NCBI GenBank assembly: GCA_030068145.1
Contig: JAPJBO010000719.1
Coordinates: 53,875 to 117,874, forward strand
DNA: 64,000 bases
Direction of reading: 5' to 3'
Origin: Diplonema papillatum
Lineage: Eukaryota > Euglenozoa > Diplonemea > Diplonemida > Diplonemidae
The first letter of the stretch is position 1, and every line of letters starts with the position of its first letter. A program made the translations under genes and the position numbers. Positions 35,036 to 46,605 of the stretch are shown piece by piece. The notes beneath the pieces were generated by a model that was not told the origin of the DNA, did no database searches, and saw only the letters and a list, made by a program, of their open reading frames with translations.

Positions 35036-35375
35036 ACGGTACGCCGGCAGCAACCACAGTGCAGAGGCCAACCGACGCTTCGAGGAGAACGCACGAAAGA
35101 GCAGAAAACTCCACTCCGGAACGCGAACGAGCGCCGGACCCCGCCCCGCCAATGACACCGTCACCAGCAAGGAAGGCATCGGCGCCGGCAAAGCGAAGAT
35201 GAGGGATGACGATCCCGCAACGGAAAAAGAAGTGCCCAGCGCCACCCGTGAAAGCGAAGGAAGGGGGTCGCAGAAGCATGCCCACTGGAGAGGAAGGGAA
35301 GGGCGCAAAGCGACCGCGAAGACGATGATTCGAATGAGTGCAAACGCCAGAAGCACGACACGGTACGATCGAAGA
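35036..35375 (+). other. Possible decayed coding segment
   Basis: Charged, protein-like stretches occur in changing frames, ending in DREDDDSNECKRQKHDTVRS then KK and a stop. No start or splice structure can be supported. Confidence 0.25.
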
Positions 35376-36109
35376 AGTAGTCACCTGGTGACTAACTCAG
35401 GCCATCGCTACAGATATTCTGCATTCTAACCTCAACTATCACGGTACGCGGTGGTCTAGGAAGGGATGGTCCGGCTTACTGAGAGGGGCTGGACCCTACA
35501 CCGAACACCGTTAATCAACGGACTCTCGGGGCGCACGAGGGCGGATTTCTTGCAAACTCGACCATCAATCTGAACACATTAAGCGTCTGTGTGCGAAGCA
35601 GAAGGGTCCTCTCGTTTCAAACCAATGCACAACTTGGTTGGCGGCAGGGCGTTCTCGTCAGCGATGTTGTCGACCGCGTTTTTTTTTTTATAGTACAAAC
35701 ACTCTTGTGGGTTGCCCTTGTATCGTGCAGGCTAAAAAGACGCAGGCAGCGTGTTTTGGTGGTTGATCAGAATTCCCTACCTGAATACACACAGGGTAAA
35801 TACAAGTGGGAAAACGATCAACCGGCACGCACAAACAAAACGAAGAGCCTGTCTTTTTTATAAGATCGAAGATCTTAGAAGATTAATACTATTCCGACGA
35901 GAACTAACACTTGTACAAAGGTTATCACCCCGTCGCTCCCGAGACCGTAATTTACCCCTCGCTAGTAGAAAAAAGTTGTCAACACCGAAAGAAGGAAAAA
36001 GAAGGAAAACCACAATCCCGTGTAAAAAAAAGAGCTTAGCCTTTCCCTCCAACCGACCGAGGGGACTTCAAATCACCGGCTTTCTAATCCATCATTAACG
36101 CTAGAATTG

Positions 36110-36605
36110 GCTTTTCCTCTGGAGACCACGGGAGACCACCTCAGGAGCCGCGGCGTTGCTGCAGTGAAAATGGCCCAGCCAAGCCCGGACCCAGCCGACG
36201 GCTCCTCTCATTTACCAGCCTGGGGGTTGAAACTGTGCGCAACATAGGTCATTGCGGCACTTGAAAACAATATTTTTAACTGGCTTTTCCTCTGGAGACC
36301 ACCGGCAGGAGCCGCGGCGTTGCTGCAGTGAAAATGGCCCCAGCCAAGCCTGGACCCAGCTGACGGCTCCGGGCTCCGGGCTGATGACAGCTTTCTCATT
36401 TACCAGCCTGGGGGTTGAAACTGTGCGCAACATCATGTCAACATCGATGGCAGCGATTCGCAAATCTGGCAAGCACCATATATTCCCCTGCCAAAGACTG
36501 TTGCTGTGCAAGTGCTGTGTGTCTGTCTCTCTTGACATCATCGATGGCAGCGATTCGCAAATCTGGCAAGCACCATATATCCCCCTGCCAAAGACTGTTG
36601 CTGTG
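36110..36605 (+). repeat. Local tandem duplications
   Basis: CTCTGGAGACCAC to GTGCGCAACAT is present twice (about 36118-36247 and 36288-36432). GATGGCAGCGATTCGCAAAT onward is present twice (about 36447-36535 and 36543-36625). Confidence 0.88.
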
Positions 36606-38368
36606 CAAGTGCTGTGTGTCTCTCATCAACCCCAAGTTCAACGACAAGTTTTCAGATCAGAAGAACTTTGAAGACGCAGACCTCGAAGCTTCGCTTCCTC
36701 GCAGTTTCGTTTCCACTGCGGCTATATGCCATAGAAATAAGTTGAAACCCCCGCTTCGGAACAAAGCAAACATATACGCCCGTCCGAGCCTCCCCAGTGT
36801 GCGTTCTTTACCACTCCTATGATGAATCGTACGACTGGAACTACTTGCGGATTATGTACCCCTCCCTGCAAAGAACTGGGAGCGTTCTGTCGATGGGGAC
36901 GGTGGGGGGTATGCAGCGATGAGCTATCGCGCGCGCTTAACACTGTGTCCTGTCGGCACCGAACGAAAGTGAGGGAGGAGGAAACTGGTTTTCGGCTTGA
37001 GGTGTAGGCAGAACAATGCCTCTTATGCAAAGCGACGCTCAAAAGGGAGGGCAAAACTTTGTACACAAGTCACTAAACTATTGAGGGACTGGAGGTGCAG
37101 CCGAGCCTTCAACAAATCTTGACCCTTTACGGACGGAGAAGGAATTACACCCCCAAAAGGCTTTCTGCGCGCTGGGCAACCCCCTCCGTCCGCAAGGGGT
37201 TAAGCGAATTGGATCACTCTGTTATGATGTTTTGAAGCAGCCACTCGATGTGTCTCACTCAACCAACCTCGTACGTCGCCGCCCGTGTCATTTCACGTTA
37301 GCACAAGGAGTCCCTGCGCCGATTTCCAATTGCCGTGAGCTCCAGCAACGAACTGCTGGAGTTTTGCCCTGTGTCGGTGGCATCAACCCTTCTGGAGGTG
37401 CAATTCCTTCTCCGCACTCGCGACCGGGAGCTGGCGCTTGGGCTACCACTTTACAGTGTGTTACGCCCGCCAGCCCATTCGGACTCGACTGCAGATCCGG
37501 TTGGAGACACGGGATCTGGATTAGAAACTGATGACGCCGTTCGCCGGAGCTAGTTGTGACCCGATAAATCCGAGAGTACTGCTCCTTCGCGATTTTTGTG
37601 CTCCGGCAGGGAACCCTCCCCCAATATCACCATTCGGCGCACACCACCCGCTCGAAGAGATCAAGTTTCCGGCAGCAAAAAATAACGGTGATCGTCGAAG
37701 AACAACGACTCAAAAGGCTCCGCAAATAGCCATTAAACCAAAAGGATCCAATTTTTTTAGACTAGTACTAACAATTGTGCACGGCGTGTTTTGGTGGTTG
37801 AGTTCTTCGCTCAGTAAAGAAAAGGGCAAGAGCAAGCGAGAAAACGATCAAACGACAAACAACCGGACGGTACGCAAGCAACAAGCTGTGAAGCATGCGG
37901 CCAACGCATCTGCGCAGGTCGATCGCCAATCGCCGGAAAACACAATCTTCGGAAGAAGGGCATAAGGCTGGAGTGGAAAAAGCGGGTGCCACACCTGCTT
38001 TCCGGGCGTGGATTTGCACGCGTTTTTTGGTTGCAGCACACCCGCTTTTTCTGGCGTGGCTCGGGCACGCCCCCTTTAACTCCAGCTTCTGAGGCTGGAC
38101 CTCGCCGTGTATGCACACCGGACATCCTCGGGTAGTAGGTAGGGTAGGACATGGGTAAACTGAAAGAAGGTGAAATGACGAGGTACGCACGGGCGAGCCC
38201 TCTCAACCTGCTTCGGAGGAAGAGGAGGGGGACCAGTTCGCTGGGGCAAGATTGTATCTGTCAACCTCAGCTGATGCACAGCTTGACATGGGGCATTCGA
38301 GGCCGCGCAACCCTCCCGTGGGTGCGAGCTTCCAGCGACTGCGATGGTGCGATTTGTGTGGTGGAACG

Positions 38369-38406
38369 CCGGTGCTGAAAGGTTGCCCGCAACCTTTCAG
38401 CACCGG
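38369..38406. other. Perfect hairpin, 18-bp arms, 2-base loop
   Basis: The arms are CCGGTGCTGAAAGGTTGC and its exact complement, with CC between them. No T run follows in the way a terminator would show, and this is eukaryotic DNA, so I do not call it a terminator. Confidence 0.95.
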
Positions 38407-38984
38407 TCCGCCAAAGGGTCTCTCACGGCACCTTCTTGGCTCGTGGCATTGTGCTCAGCGCAACGCGCCGCTCCTCCGGGGCACACGCATGCTCTCCAGG
38501 AAAACGGCAGCCATCCTGAAGGGCTCCACCGTGTGACAGATGGGGTTCATAGTTCCCGGACGTCCGTTTTCGGAAAACTGGACACAGAATGCGGCGGTCA
38601 TTCTCACAGGGGGAAGTCCCAATTCTTCTGCGTGCTGTTGTGTCCGATATCGTCTGATGTTCCATCGCCTTCTCTCGTAACACCTTCAGTCAAAAAAAAA
38701 AAAAGAAATAGTTACAGAAAAAAACGGAAACGTCGCTCAGCCTCTTTGCGCCATCAGGACTAAAACAAGGAGTTTCTGCAGCCTGTTTGCACAGCGCAAG
38801 CCCACTGCCATGCGTCATGTTTGTGTTTCTGCAATTTTGTTTCCAATGGTCACGTGTCATGATTAACCCTTTTGGGACATCTCTATGTCGAAAAAGCCAA
38901 ACTCCGAGCCTGGAGTTCGGACACTGGGCCTTCAGAGTAAAGGATCAATGTTTGCTGCTGTTGAGAGATGTGTTAGGTTCCCAT

Positions 38985-39265
38985 TTTGGAGGTTCTAACA
39001 CTCTCGAGTTTGACCCATGGATTCCTCAGGAGGTTCTAACACGCTCGAGTTTGACCCATGGATTCCTTAGGAGGTTCTAACACGCTCGAGTTTGATCCAT
39101 GGATTCCTCAGGAGAGATTCTAACACCCTCGAGTTTGACCCATGGATTCCTCAGGAGGTTCTGACACTCTCGAGTTTGACCCATAGATTCCTCAGGAGAG
39201 ATTCTAACACTCTCGAGTTTGGCCCATGGATTCCTCAGGAGATTCTAACTCTCGAGACTGACCCA
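38985..39265 (+). repeat. Minisatellite of about 41-bp units
   Basis: Seven units carry GGTTCTAACACKCTCGAGTT followed by TGACCCATGGATTCCTCAGG. The last units are shorter. Confidence 0.95.
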
Positions 39266-39794
39266 TGGATTCCTCAGAAGGCTTTCTGCGCGCTGGACAA
39301 CCCTACCTGAAAAAACGACGATTGGCAGTGTGGGAGCGTATCGTGGTGTAACTATCAAACAGGGTCGTGCTTGGGACCAGAAGCCGAACGAGCTCTGTGC
39401 AGTTTTCGTGTGAACCTTTCCCGTCACGGATGTGATCAAAGTTTGCCGGGTTTTGCCGAGTTCTTACCGGAAACAAGCACAGCGCGTGGGGGGCCCAAGA
39501 CTAAGTTCATAGCGAATTTCTTCTTGGTGTCGGTCGCATTAGTCACAAACGTGGCTAGCCACAGCTAAAGTGTGCTAGTGTCAAATATGTCTACATCCCT
39601 TACACTACCCAACTCTCAGCCTCAATGGTCAACCGGAAACCCTAAACCACCGAACTTTTATACCACAATAATCGCTCGGAAACCTACGAAACGGTGGGAA
39701 ACACACCAGTCACGCTACCGGAATTGAATGTCAAAGACCGAAAGTCCTTCAGTTCTGTGCTGGGTGGGGGTGCGCTGCAGGGTGGGTGACAATC

Positions 39795-41812
39795 ATGCCG
39801 GCCGCAGCCCCTTCGACGGCCGTGGAGGTGGAGGCGGATATAGGGGCCGCGCACGCGCTGCTCGCAGACGAGGACATTGTGCGGCGGCTGCCGGACCGGG
39901 GGCAGCGCATCCGCGTCAACATCAAGCGGCTGGAGGAGCGCCTGCGGCAGCTCCGCCTCGCCGCCGAAGGCGATACCGGAGCGGGCGGCACCGCGGCCGA
40001 CGCCGTGTGCGCACCCGACGTCACGATCCGGTCCGAATCCCTCTCCTCCCGACCCGCCGAGCCGTCGCCCGACAGCAACGGAGAGCCAGACGCGGCAGCT
40101 GCCCCCCGCCCTTCCGGCGGGAAGCCTCGGGTGTCCTTCGCTGAGGAGCCGGCCTCCGCCGCCGCGCCCGGCTGCGGGCAAACCAACAAGCAGCCCCGCG
40201 AGCCGACCGAGCTGCAGTTGCAGGAGGCCGAGATGCTCCTCAAGCCGTGGGCGATCGACAGGGGCAACGTGTCCGACCAGCGCGCGCCGATGCTCATGCA
40301 GATCGAGCTGCTCAAAAGGTGGGTGCTTTTGCTTTTTTGTTTTGTACAAGCACCTGCTTTGTAGGAAATACTTGGAGGAGGCTGCCAGCTGCAAAAGATC
40401 AAAGGAGGTAAATGTGCTGTAGCCACACGAAACACAGGTAAATCTGAGTTCAGTGGCGGGCGTAAGCGTTGAACAAAAAAGACCCACTTTGTAGTTGTAT
40501 TGTTTCTCCTCCTTCGAAGTAAGAACGGGCAGCCCCTCGAGTATTTTACACAAGCGCCAGCTTGGTAGGAAATGCTCGACAAAGCTGCCAGACAAAGAAC
40601 CGAAGGGATCTACGTGTTGAACGGACGTGAGGTCGGTCATGCGGGTCTACCTACATGACAACACACACAAATTCAACAGGTCAAAGTTCTGAGTGAGAAA
40701 CAACACAGTGTTTGCATTGCATTTGCCCCTCTACCTCAGTATTTCGATTAGAAGGTCGGTGTTCTACAGTCTCCGGCGTGGAGCAAAATTGGTTTTTGTA
40801 CTTTCCATACCAAAAAATAAAGAACCACCAGAAAACCCATGGTGAAGAAAGAAAACCACAAATACCGTCATTTAAAGGCATGAAAAGACGCTGAAAGTAA
40901 ATAATGTTGTCGAAAACTAAAAGCAAAAGAAACTTTCAATAATACATCTGTACTGACGGGAACATTTCCGGAACAACGGTTGCACATGAAAGAGAAAACG
41001 AAGCCAACGAAAGAGTGCTAATGCAGGAAACCCCCCCAGAGAGGTTTATACTCTGTACACGCGAAGAACAAGAAACTTTTGCCTTATCATTTTCCTCCCC
41101 CTGGGTCGGTTGATGCTGGTGGTGCGTTACTCCGTTCGTCAGTGCAAGCCGAACTCCGGAAATACTACGAGAGGTAAAGGGGCACATACAGTACAAACAC
41201 AATCTGATTTGTTCTTCGCTTACACCACCGTGTGTTGTTCTCTCTCTGTTGTGTTTGTGTAATTTGTCGTGTAGGGGTAGACCCGCATGACTTCACGTCC
41301 GTTCAGCACGTGGTTCGGTAGCTACAGCACTTGGGGTCCCTTCGGTTCAACAACAATACGACTCAGTTCTTTGTCTGGCAGTTATTATCGAGCATATCCG
41401 TCCAAGCTGGCGCTTGTGTAAAAATGTTCCCCACACTCTCTCGTTCTCGGTGGGATGGTACGAGCTAACGTAACCGCACGATCCACAGCGCCGGCGATCG
41501 GGCGGCCGCAGACCGCATTGTCAAGGCGCTGGATCTCATCAGCGCGACGCGCTGCCGAAGGGTGACCCGATCATGCAGGCCCATTTCATCGAGCGGCATC
41601 AGTTCAAGCGTCCGACGCCGTCCATCGAAGTCAACGCCGCGAGGAAGACGATTAACGTGCTGACGACGGCGGAGTCGATGGAGCTCGTGCTCCGCCGGCA
41701 GCGCGAGGACGCCGAAGAGCGGCGCCGGGAGCTGATCGAGGAGCTGCCGCAGTCGGTCCAGCAGCAACGCGCGCCGAGCACCCGCGACTCGTATCGGGCG
41801 CTTTTCCTCTGA
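39795..41812 (+). CDS. Unknown two-exon gene with an apparent frameshift
   Basis: Exon 1 is 39795-40318 (MPAAAPSTAVEVEADIGAAH ... LLKPWAIDRG ... MQIELLK). The donor is AAAAG|GTGGGT and the acceptor ATCCACAG|C at 41489. The join is in phase and continues as SAGDRAAADRIVKALDLISA. Near 41545-41553 the sensible frame shifts by one and goes on as LPKGDPIMQAHFIERHQFKR to a stop at 41812. The second part has a helical, Arg/Glu-rich coiled-coil-like region (RRQREDAEERRRELIEELP). The change of frame means either a one-base loss in this copy or a sequence error. The 1170-base intron carries an R1 copy, an R4 copy and an inverted repeat. No family recognised. Confidence 0.65.
40344..40547 (-). mobile_element. 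R1 retroposon inside an intron
   Basis: It starts 25 bases after the donor of the 39.8 kb gene, and its tail-bearing sense is opposite to the gene. The end is CTCGAGTATTTT. Confidence 0.88.
40551..41424. repeat. Inverted repeat inside the intron
   Basis: The segment at about 40551-40625 (CAAGCGCCAGCTTGG ... AAAGAACCGAAGGGA) is repeated in reverse at about 41330-41424. The left arm resembles a decayed R1. Confidence 0.75.
40780..41205 (+). repeat. Dispersed repeat R4, long copy
   Basis: It contains AACATTTCCGGAACAACGG, the CGCGAAGAACAAGAAACTTT block and a CGGTTGATGCTGGTG block shared with 51600-51990 and 55305-55545. Confidence 0.7.
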
Positions 41813-42115
41813 CGTCCGATTGGCCCGCAAACGGGGGGTTTGCAGCAGCAACTGTCATGCACGCAGCCCCTTTTCCGCTGACGTCCGATTAGCCCGCAAA
41901 CCGGGGGTGGTTTGCAGCAGCATCCGGAAGCCCGCAAAGCGGGGGTGGTTTGCAGCAGCATCCGGTAGCCCGCAAACCGGGGGTGGTTTGCAGCAGCATC
42001 CGGAAGCCCGCAAACCGGGGGTGGTTTGCAGCAGCATCCGGTAGCCCGCAAACCGGGGGTCATTTGCAGCAGCAACCGTCGTGCGCGCAGTCCCTTTTCC
42101 GCTGACGCGTTTCTT
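41813..42115 (+). repeat. Tandem repeat following the 41.8 kb stop
   Basis: Units share AGCCCGCAAACCGGGGGTGG and TTTGCAGCAGCATCCGG. The end of the preceding gene (CTTTTCCTCTGACG, with its stop codon) is echoed twice as CTTTTCCGCTGACG at about 41870 and 42093, so these repeats include copies of the gene's last bases. Confidence 0.85.
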
Positions 42116-42761
42116 GTGTTGCACGCACTGAGATTCCCCCCCTCAGGTGACACCACTGATTTGCCTTTTAACCATGCTCCAACGGCCTTGCCGGTCTGTT
42201 TTCCACTGATGCCGCGCAGGAGGCACCTGCAACACTCCTGCACAACCGTGCGCAACATCTTCCTTTCTCAGTCCTTTGAGGCAACGCTGCCGCACCGAAA
42301 TACTGATTTCGTCCGTCGGCTTGGCTAGCGCTTTTTGGGTCGGTTCGCGAGCGAAAACTACCTTGCAAGCCACTCGCACCGTGGAACTAAAAAACGAACG
42401 TGCAAAGCGTATCAGGACGGGCTACCGGGAGCTTACGTTGTGGGTCTACACCTTTCTTTGGCTTTGCGCCGCAATTTGCTAGTCCATCTATCAATACGAA
42501 AGGTAAAAATCATTAACAGCTGCTCCGCTGTCCGTACTGTTGTCCGTTTGTCGCATCATCGCGCGTGCTAGCAATGAATTGAGCCGTGGGCAGTCACTAG
42601 AAGCCCCTCCTTTACTCTCCGTCTTGCGTTTTAGTCACGTATTAGTTCCTGCTAGCTTCCCACCCCGTCTATCCGGTCTCGACTTTTTTCCTTCGCATTC
42701 CCAGTGGCACCAAACCACTCTCTCGCTCTTAGTTACATTTGGAGGTGCATCTGCATTATGA

Positions 42762-42976
42762 CTGGGACACAGCCCCGGGAAACAAGGAATGCAGGTAGCA
42801 CAGGACGGATCTCACTAGCCGAAAAAGACCCCAAACGCTACCGCGCAACCCTGGTACCCAGGGTCAAATAGACTGGGGACACACCCCCGGGAAACCGCAA
42901 GGAATGCAGGTAGCACAGGACGGATCTCACTCCCCAAAAAAGACCCCAAGCGCTACCGCGCAACCGTCACATAGAC
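42762..42976 (+). repeat. Two-copy tandem duplication
   Basis: ACTGGGACACAGCCCCGGGA and the following 100 or so bases are repeated once with small changes. They abut the array of partial gene copies. 42116-42761 shows no supportable gene. Confidence 0.9.
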
Positions 42977-42979
42977 TGG

Positions 42980-45900
42980 GGCGTCTCACGCACCCCGAGC
43001 GCGAGTGTCGCCGGGCTAGGGTGCGCAGCCGACAAGGGAGGCAAACGCGCACCAATCGAGCCTAGCAGCAGCAGCAGCAGCAGCAGCTAGGGGAGGAGCC
43101 TTCGCCTTCTAATCAACACCAAACTGTGGTCTTTCGGCCAAGAGCTTGAGTACTTCCACTGGCCACTAATCAAAGAACTCTGGTCTTCGACGAAGAACCC
43201 TCTAGTCAAAACCGAAATGATTCTGGTCTTTCGGCCAAGAGATTGAATACTCACACATAGACACACAGTGATTTGCTGGGGAAAAAAGAAGCAGTTTTCA
43301 CCCCCGGAAAAATAAGAGCGAGAGAACCGAGGGCGCCGTCGCCTATGCGGGCGGCACCATGCAGCGCAAACGGCCCTTCGGCGAGCGCACCACGGAGGAG
43401 CTGCTGATGGAGAGCGGGCTCTCCCGCGAAGAGATCGCCGAGGTGCTCACCGGCAGCGGGCTGCCCAGCGGCAGTAGCAACAGCAGGGCGATGCCCGAAG
43501 GGAAGACGGAACCCTCGCCAGCAGCCTTCCCGCTGCTGGCGCGGTCGAAGAGCGCAGCGGGCGGCCCCGCGATGCCGCCGAGCGGCCTGGCTCGCGGCGT
43601 CTCACGCACCCGAGCGCGAGTGTCGCCGGGGTAGGGTGCGCAGCCGACAAGGGAGGCAAAGGCGCGCCAATCGAGCCTAGTAGCAGCAGCAGCAGCTAGG
43701 GGAGGAGCCTTCGCCTTCTAATCAACACCAAACTGTGGTCTTTCGGCCAAGAGCTTGAGTACTTCCACTGGCCACTAATCAAAGAACTCTGGTCTTCGAC
43801 GAAGAACCCTCTAGTCAAAACCGAAATGATTCTGGTCTTTCGGCCAAGAGATTGAATACTCACACATAGACACACAGTGATTTGCTGGGGAAAAAAGAAG
43901 CAGTTTTCACCCCCGGAAAAATAAGAGCGAGAGAACCGAGGGCGCCTTCGGCGAGCGCACCACGGAGGAGCTGCTGATGGAGAGCGGGCTCTCCCGCGAA
44001 GAGATCGCCGAGGTGCTCACCGGCAGCGGGCTGCCCAGCGGCAGTAGCAACAGCAGGGCGATGCCCGAAGGGAAGAAGGAACCCTCGCCAGCAGCCTTCC
44101 CGCTGCTGGCGCGGTCGAAGAGCGCAGCGGGCGGCCCCGCGATGCCGCCGAGCGGCCTGGCTCGCGGCGTCTCACGCACCCGAGCGCGAGTGTCGCCGGG
44201 GTAGGGTGCGCAGCCGACAAGGGAGGCAAAGGCGCGCCAATCGAGCCTAGTAGCAGCAGCAGCAGCTAGGGGAGGAGCCTTCGCCTTCTAATCAACACCA
44301 AACTGTGGTCTTTCGGCCAAGAGCTTGAGTACTTCCACTGGCCACTAATCAAAGAACTCTGGTCTTCGACGAAGAACCCTCTAGTCAAAACCGAAATGAT
44401 TCTGGTCTTTCGGCCAAGAGATTGAATACTCACACATAGACACATTAATCAAAACCGAAATAATTCTGGTCTTTCGGCCAAGAGATTGAATACTCACACA
44501 TAGACACATTAATCAAAACCGAAATAATTCTGGTCTTTCGGCCAAGAGATTGAATACTCACACATAGACACATTAATCAAAACCGAAATAATTCTGGTCT
44601 TTCGGCCAAGAGATTGAAGACTCACACACAGACACACAGTGATTTGCTGGGGAAAAAAGAAGCAGTTTTCACCCCCACCCCCGGAAAATAAGAGCGAGAG
44701 AACCGAGGGCGCCGCCGTCGCCTATGCGGGCGGCACCATGCAGCGCAAACGGCCCTTCGGCGAGCGCACCACGGAGGAGCTGCTGATGGAGAGCGGGCTC
44801 TCCCGCGAAGAGATCGCCGAGGTGCTCACCGGCAGCGGGCTGCCCAGCGGCAGTAGCAACAGCAGGGCGATGCCCGAAGGGAAGACGGAACCCTCGCCAG
44901 CAGCCTTCCCGCTGCTGGCGCGGTCGAAGAGCGCAGCGGGCGGCCCCGCGATGCCGCCGAGCGGCCTGGCTCGCGGCGTCTCACGCACCCGAGCGCGAGT
45001 GTCGCCGGGGTAGGGTGCGCAGCCGACAAGGGAGGCAAAGGCGCGCCAATCGAGCCTAGTAGCAGCAGCAGCAGCTAGGGGAGGAGCCTTCGCCTTCTAA
45101 TCAACACCAAACTGTGGTCTTTCGGCCAAGAGCTTGAGTACTTCCACTGGCCACTAATCAAAGAACTCTGGTCTTCGACGAAGAACCCTCTAGTCAAAAC
45201 CGAAATGATTCTGGTCTTTCGGCCAAGAGATTGAATACTCACACATAGACACACAGTGATTTGCTGGGGAAAAAAGAAGCAGTTTTCACCCCCGGAAAAA
45301 TAAGAGCGAGAGAACCGAGGGCGCCTTCGGCGAGCGCACCACGGAGGAGCTGCTGATGGAGAGCGGGCTCTCCCGCGAAGAGATCGCCGAGGTGCTCACC
45401 GGCAGCGGGCTGCCCAGCGGCAGTAGCAACAGCAGGGCGATGCCCGAAGGGAAGAAGGAACCCTCGCCAGCAGCCTTCCCGCTGCTGGCGCGGTCGAAGA
45501 GCGCAGCGGGCGGCCCCGCGATGCCGCCGAGCGGCCTGGCTCGCGGCGTCTCACGCACCCGAGCGCGAGTGTCGCCGGGGTAGGGTGCGCAGCCGACAAG
45601 GGAGGCAAAGGCGCGCCAATCGAGCCTAGTAGCAGCAGCAGCAGCAGCTAGGGGAGGAGCCTTCGCCTTCTAATCAACACCAAACTGTGGTCTTTCGGCC
45701 AAGAGCTTGAGTACTTCCACTGGCCACTAATCAAAGAACTCTGGTCTTCGACGAAGAACCCTCTAGTCAAAACCGAAATGATCCTGGTCTTTCGGCCAAG
45801 AGATTGAATACTCACACATAGACACACAGTGATTTGCTGGGGAAAAAAGAAGCAGTTTTCACCCCCGGAAAAATAAGAGCGAGAGAACCGAGGGCGCCTT

Positions 45901-46505
45901 CGGCGAGCGCACCACGGAGGAGCTGCTGATGGAGAGCGGGCTCTCCCGCGAAGAGATCGCCGAGGTGCTCACCGGCAGCGGGCTGCCCAGCGGCAGTAGC
46001 AACAGCAGGGCGATGCCCGAAGGGAAGAAGGAACCCTCGCCAGCAGCCTTCCCGCTGGGGTCGCCGGGGTAGGGTGCGCAGCCGACAAGGGAGGCAAAGG
46101 CGCGCCAATCGAGCCTAGTAGCAGCAGCAGCAGCTAGGGGAGGAGCCTTCGCCTTCTAATCAACACCAAACTGTGGTCTTTCGGCCAAGAGCTTGAGTAC
46201 TTCCACTGGCCACTAATCAAAGAACTCTGGTCTTCGACGAAGAACCCTCTAGTCAAAACCGAAATGATTCTGGTCTTTCGGCCAAGAGATTGAATACTCA
46301 CACATAGACACATTAATCAAAACCGAAATAATTCTGGTCTTTCGGCCAAGAGATTGAATACTCACACATAGACACATTAATCAAAACCGAAATAATTCTG
46401 GTCTTTCGGCCAAGAGATTGAATACTCACACATAGACACATTAATCAAAACCGAAATAATTCTGGTCTTTCGGCCAAGAGATTGAAGACTCACACACAGA
46501 CACAC
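42980..46505 (+). pseudogene. Array of truncated 5' ends of the 46.6 kb gene
   Basis: Five partial copies precede the intact gene. Copies 1 (ATG at 43359) and 3 (ATG at 44738) include leader, start codon and about 91 codons; one missing base then turns SRTPSASAAG into SRTRARVSPG and a stop. Copies 2, 4 and 5 lack the leader end and start codon (GAGGGCGCC joins directly to TTCGGCGAG). Copies 1 and 3, and copies 2 and 4, are each exactly 1379 bases apart, so a block of one full and one deleted unit was duplicated. A 64-base repeat (ATTAATCAAAACCGAAATAA...) stands three to four times before copy 3 and before the intact gene. Confidence 0.93.
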
Positions 46506-46605
46506 AGTGATTTGCTGGGGAAAGAAGAAGCAGTTTTCACCCCCACCCCCGGAAAATAAGAGCGAGAGAACCGAGGGCGCCGCCGTCGCCTATGCGGGCG
46601 GCACC

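Larger units (their letters stand above)
35376..39794. other. Long gene-poor stretch
   Basis: It contains R4 pieces, a local duplication (36110-36600), a perfect hairpin (38369-38406), an imperfect inverted repeat near 37965-38095 and a minisatellite. A short frame near 36600-36720 (FNDKFSDQKNFEDADLEASL) looks protein-like but has no gene context. Confidence 0.5.

Noticed and set aside
38369..38406. Transcription terminator
   Set aside because: A rho-independent terminator is a bacterial feature. There is no T run and the setting is eukaryotic.
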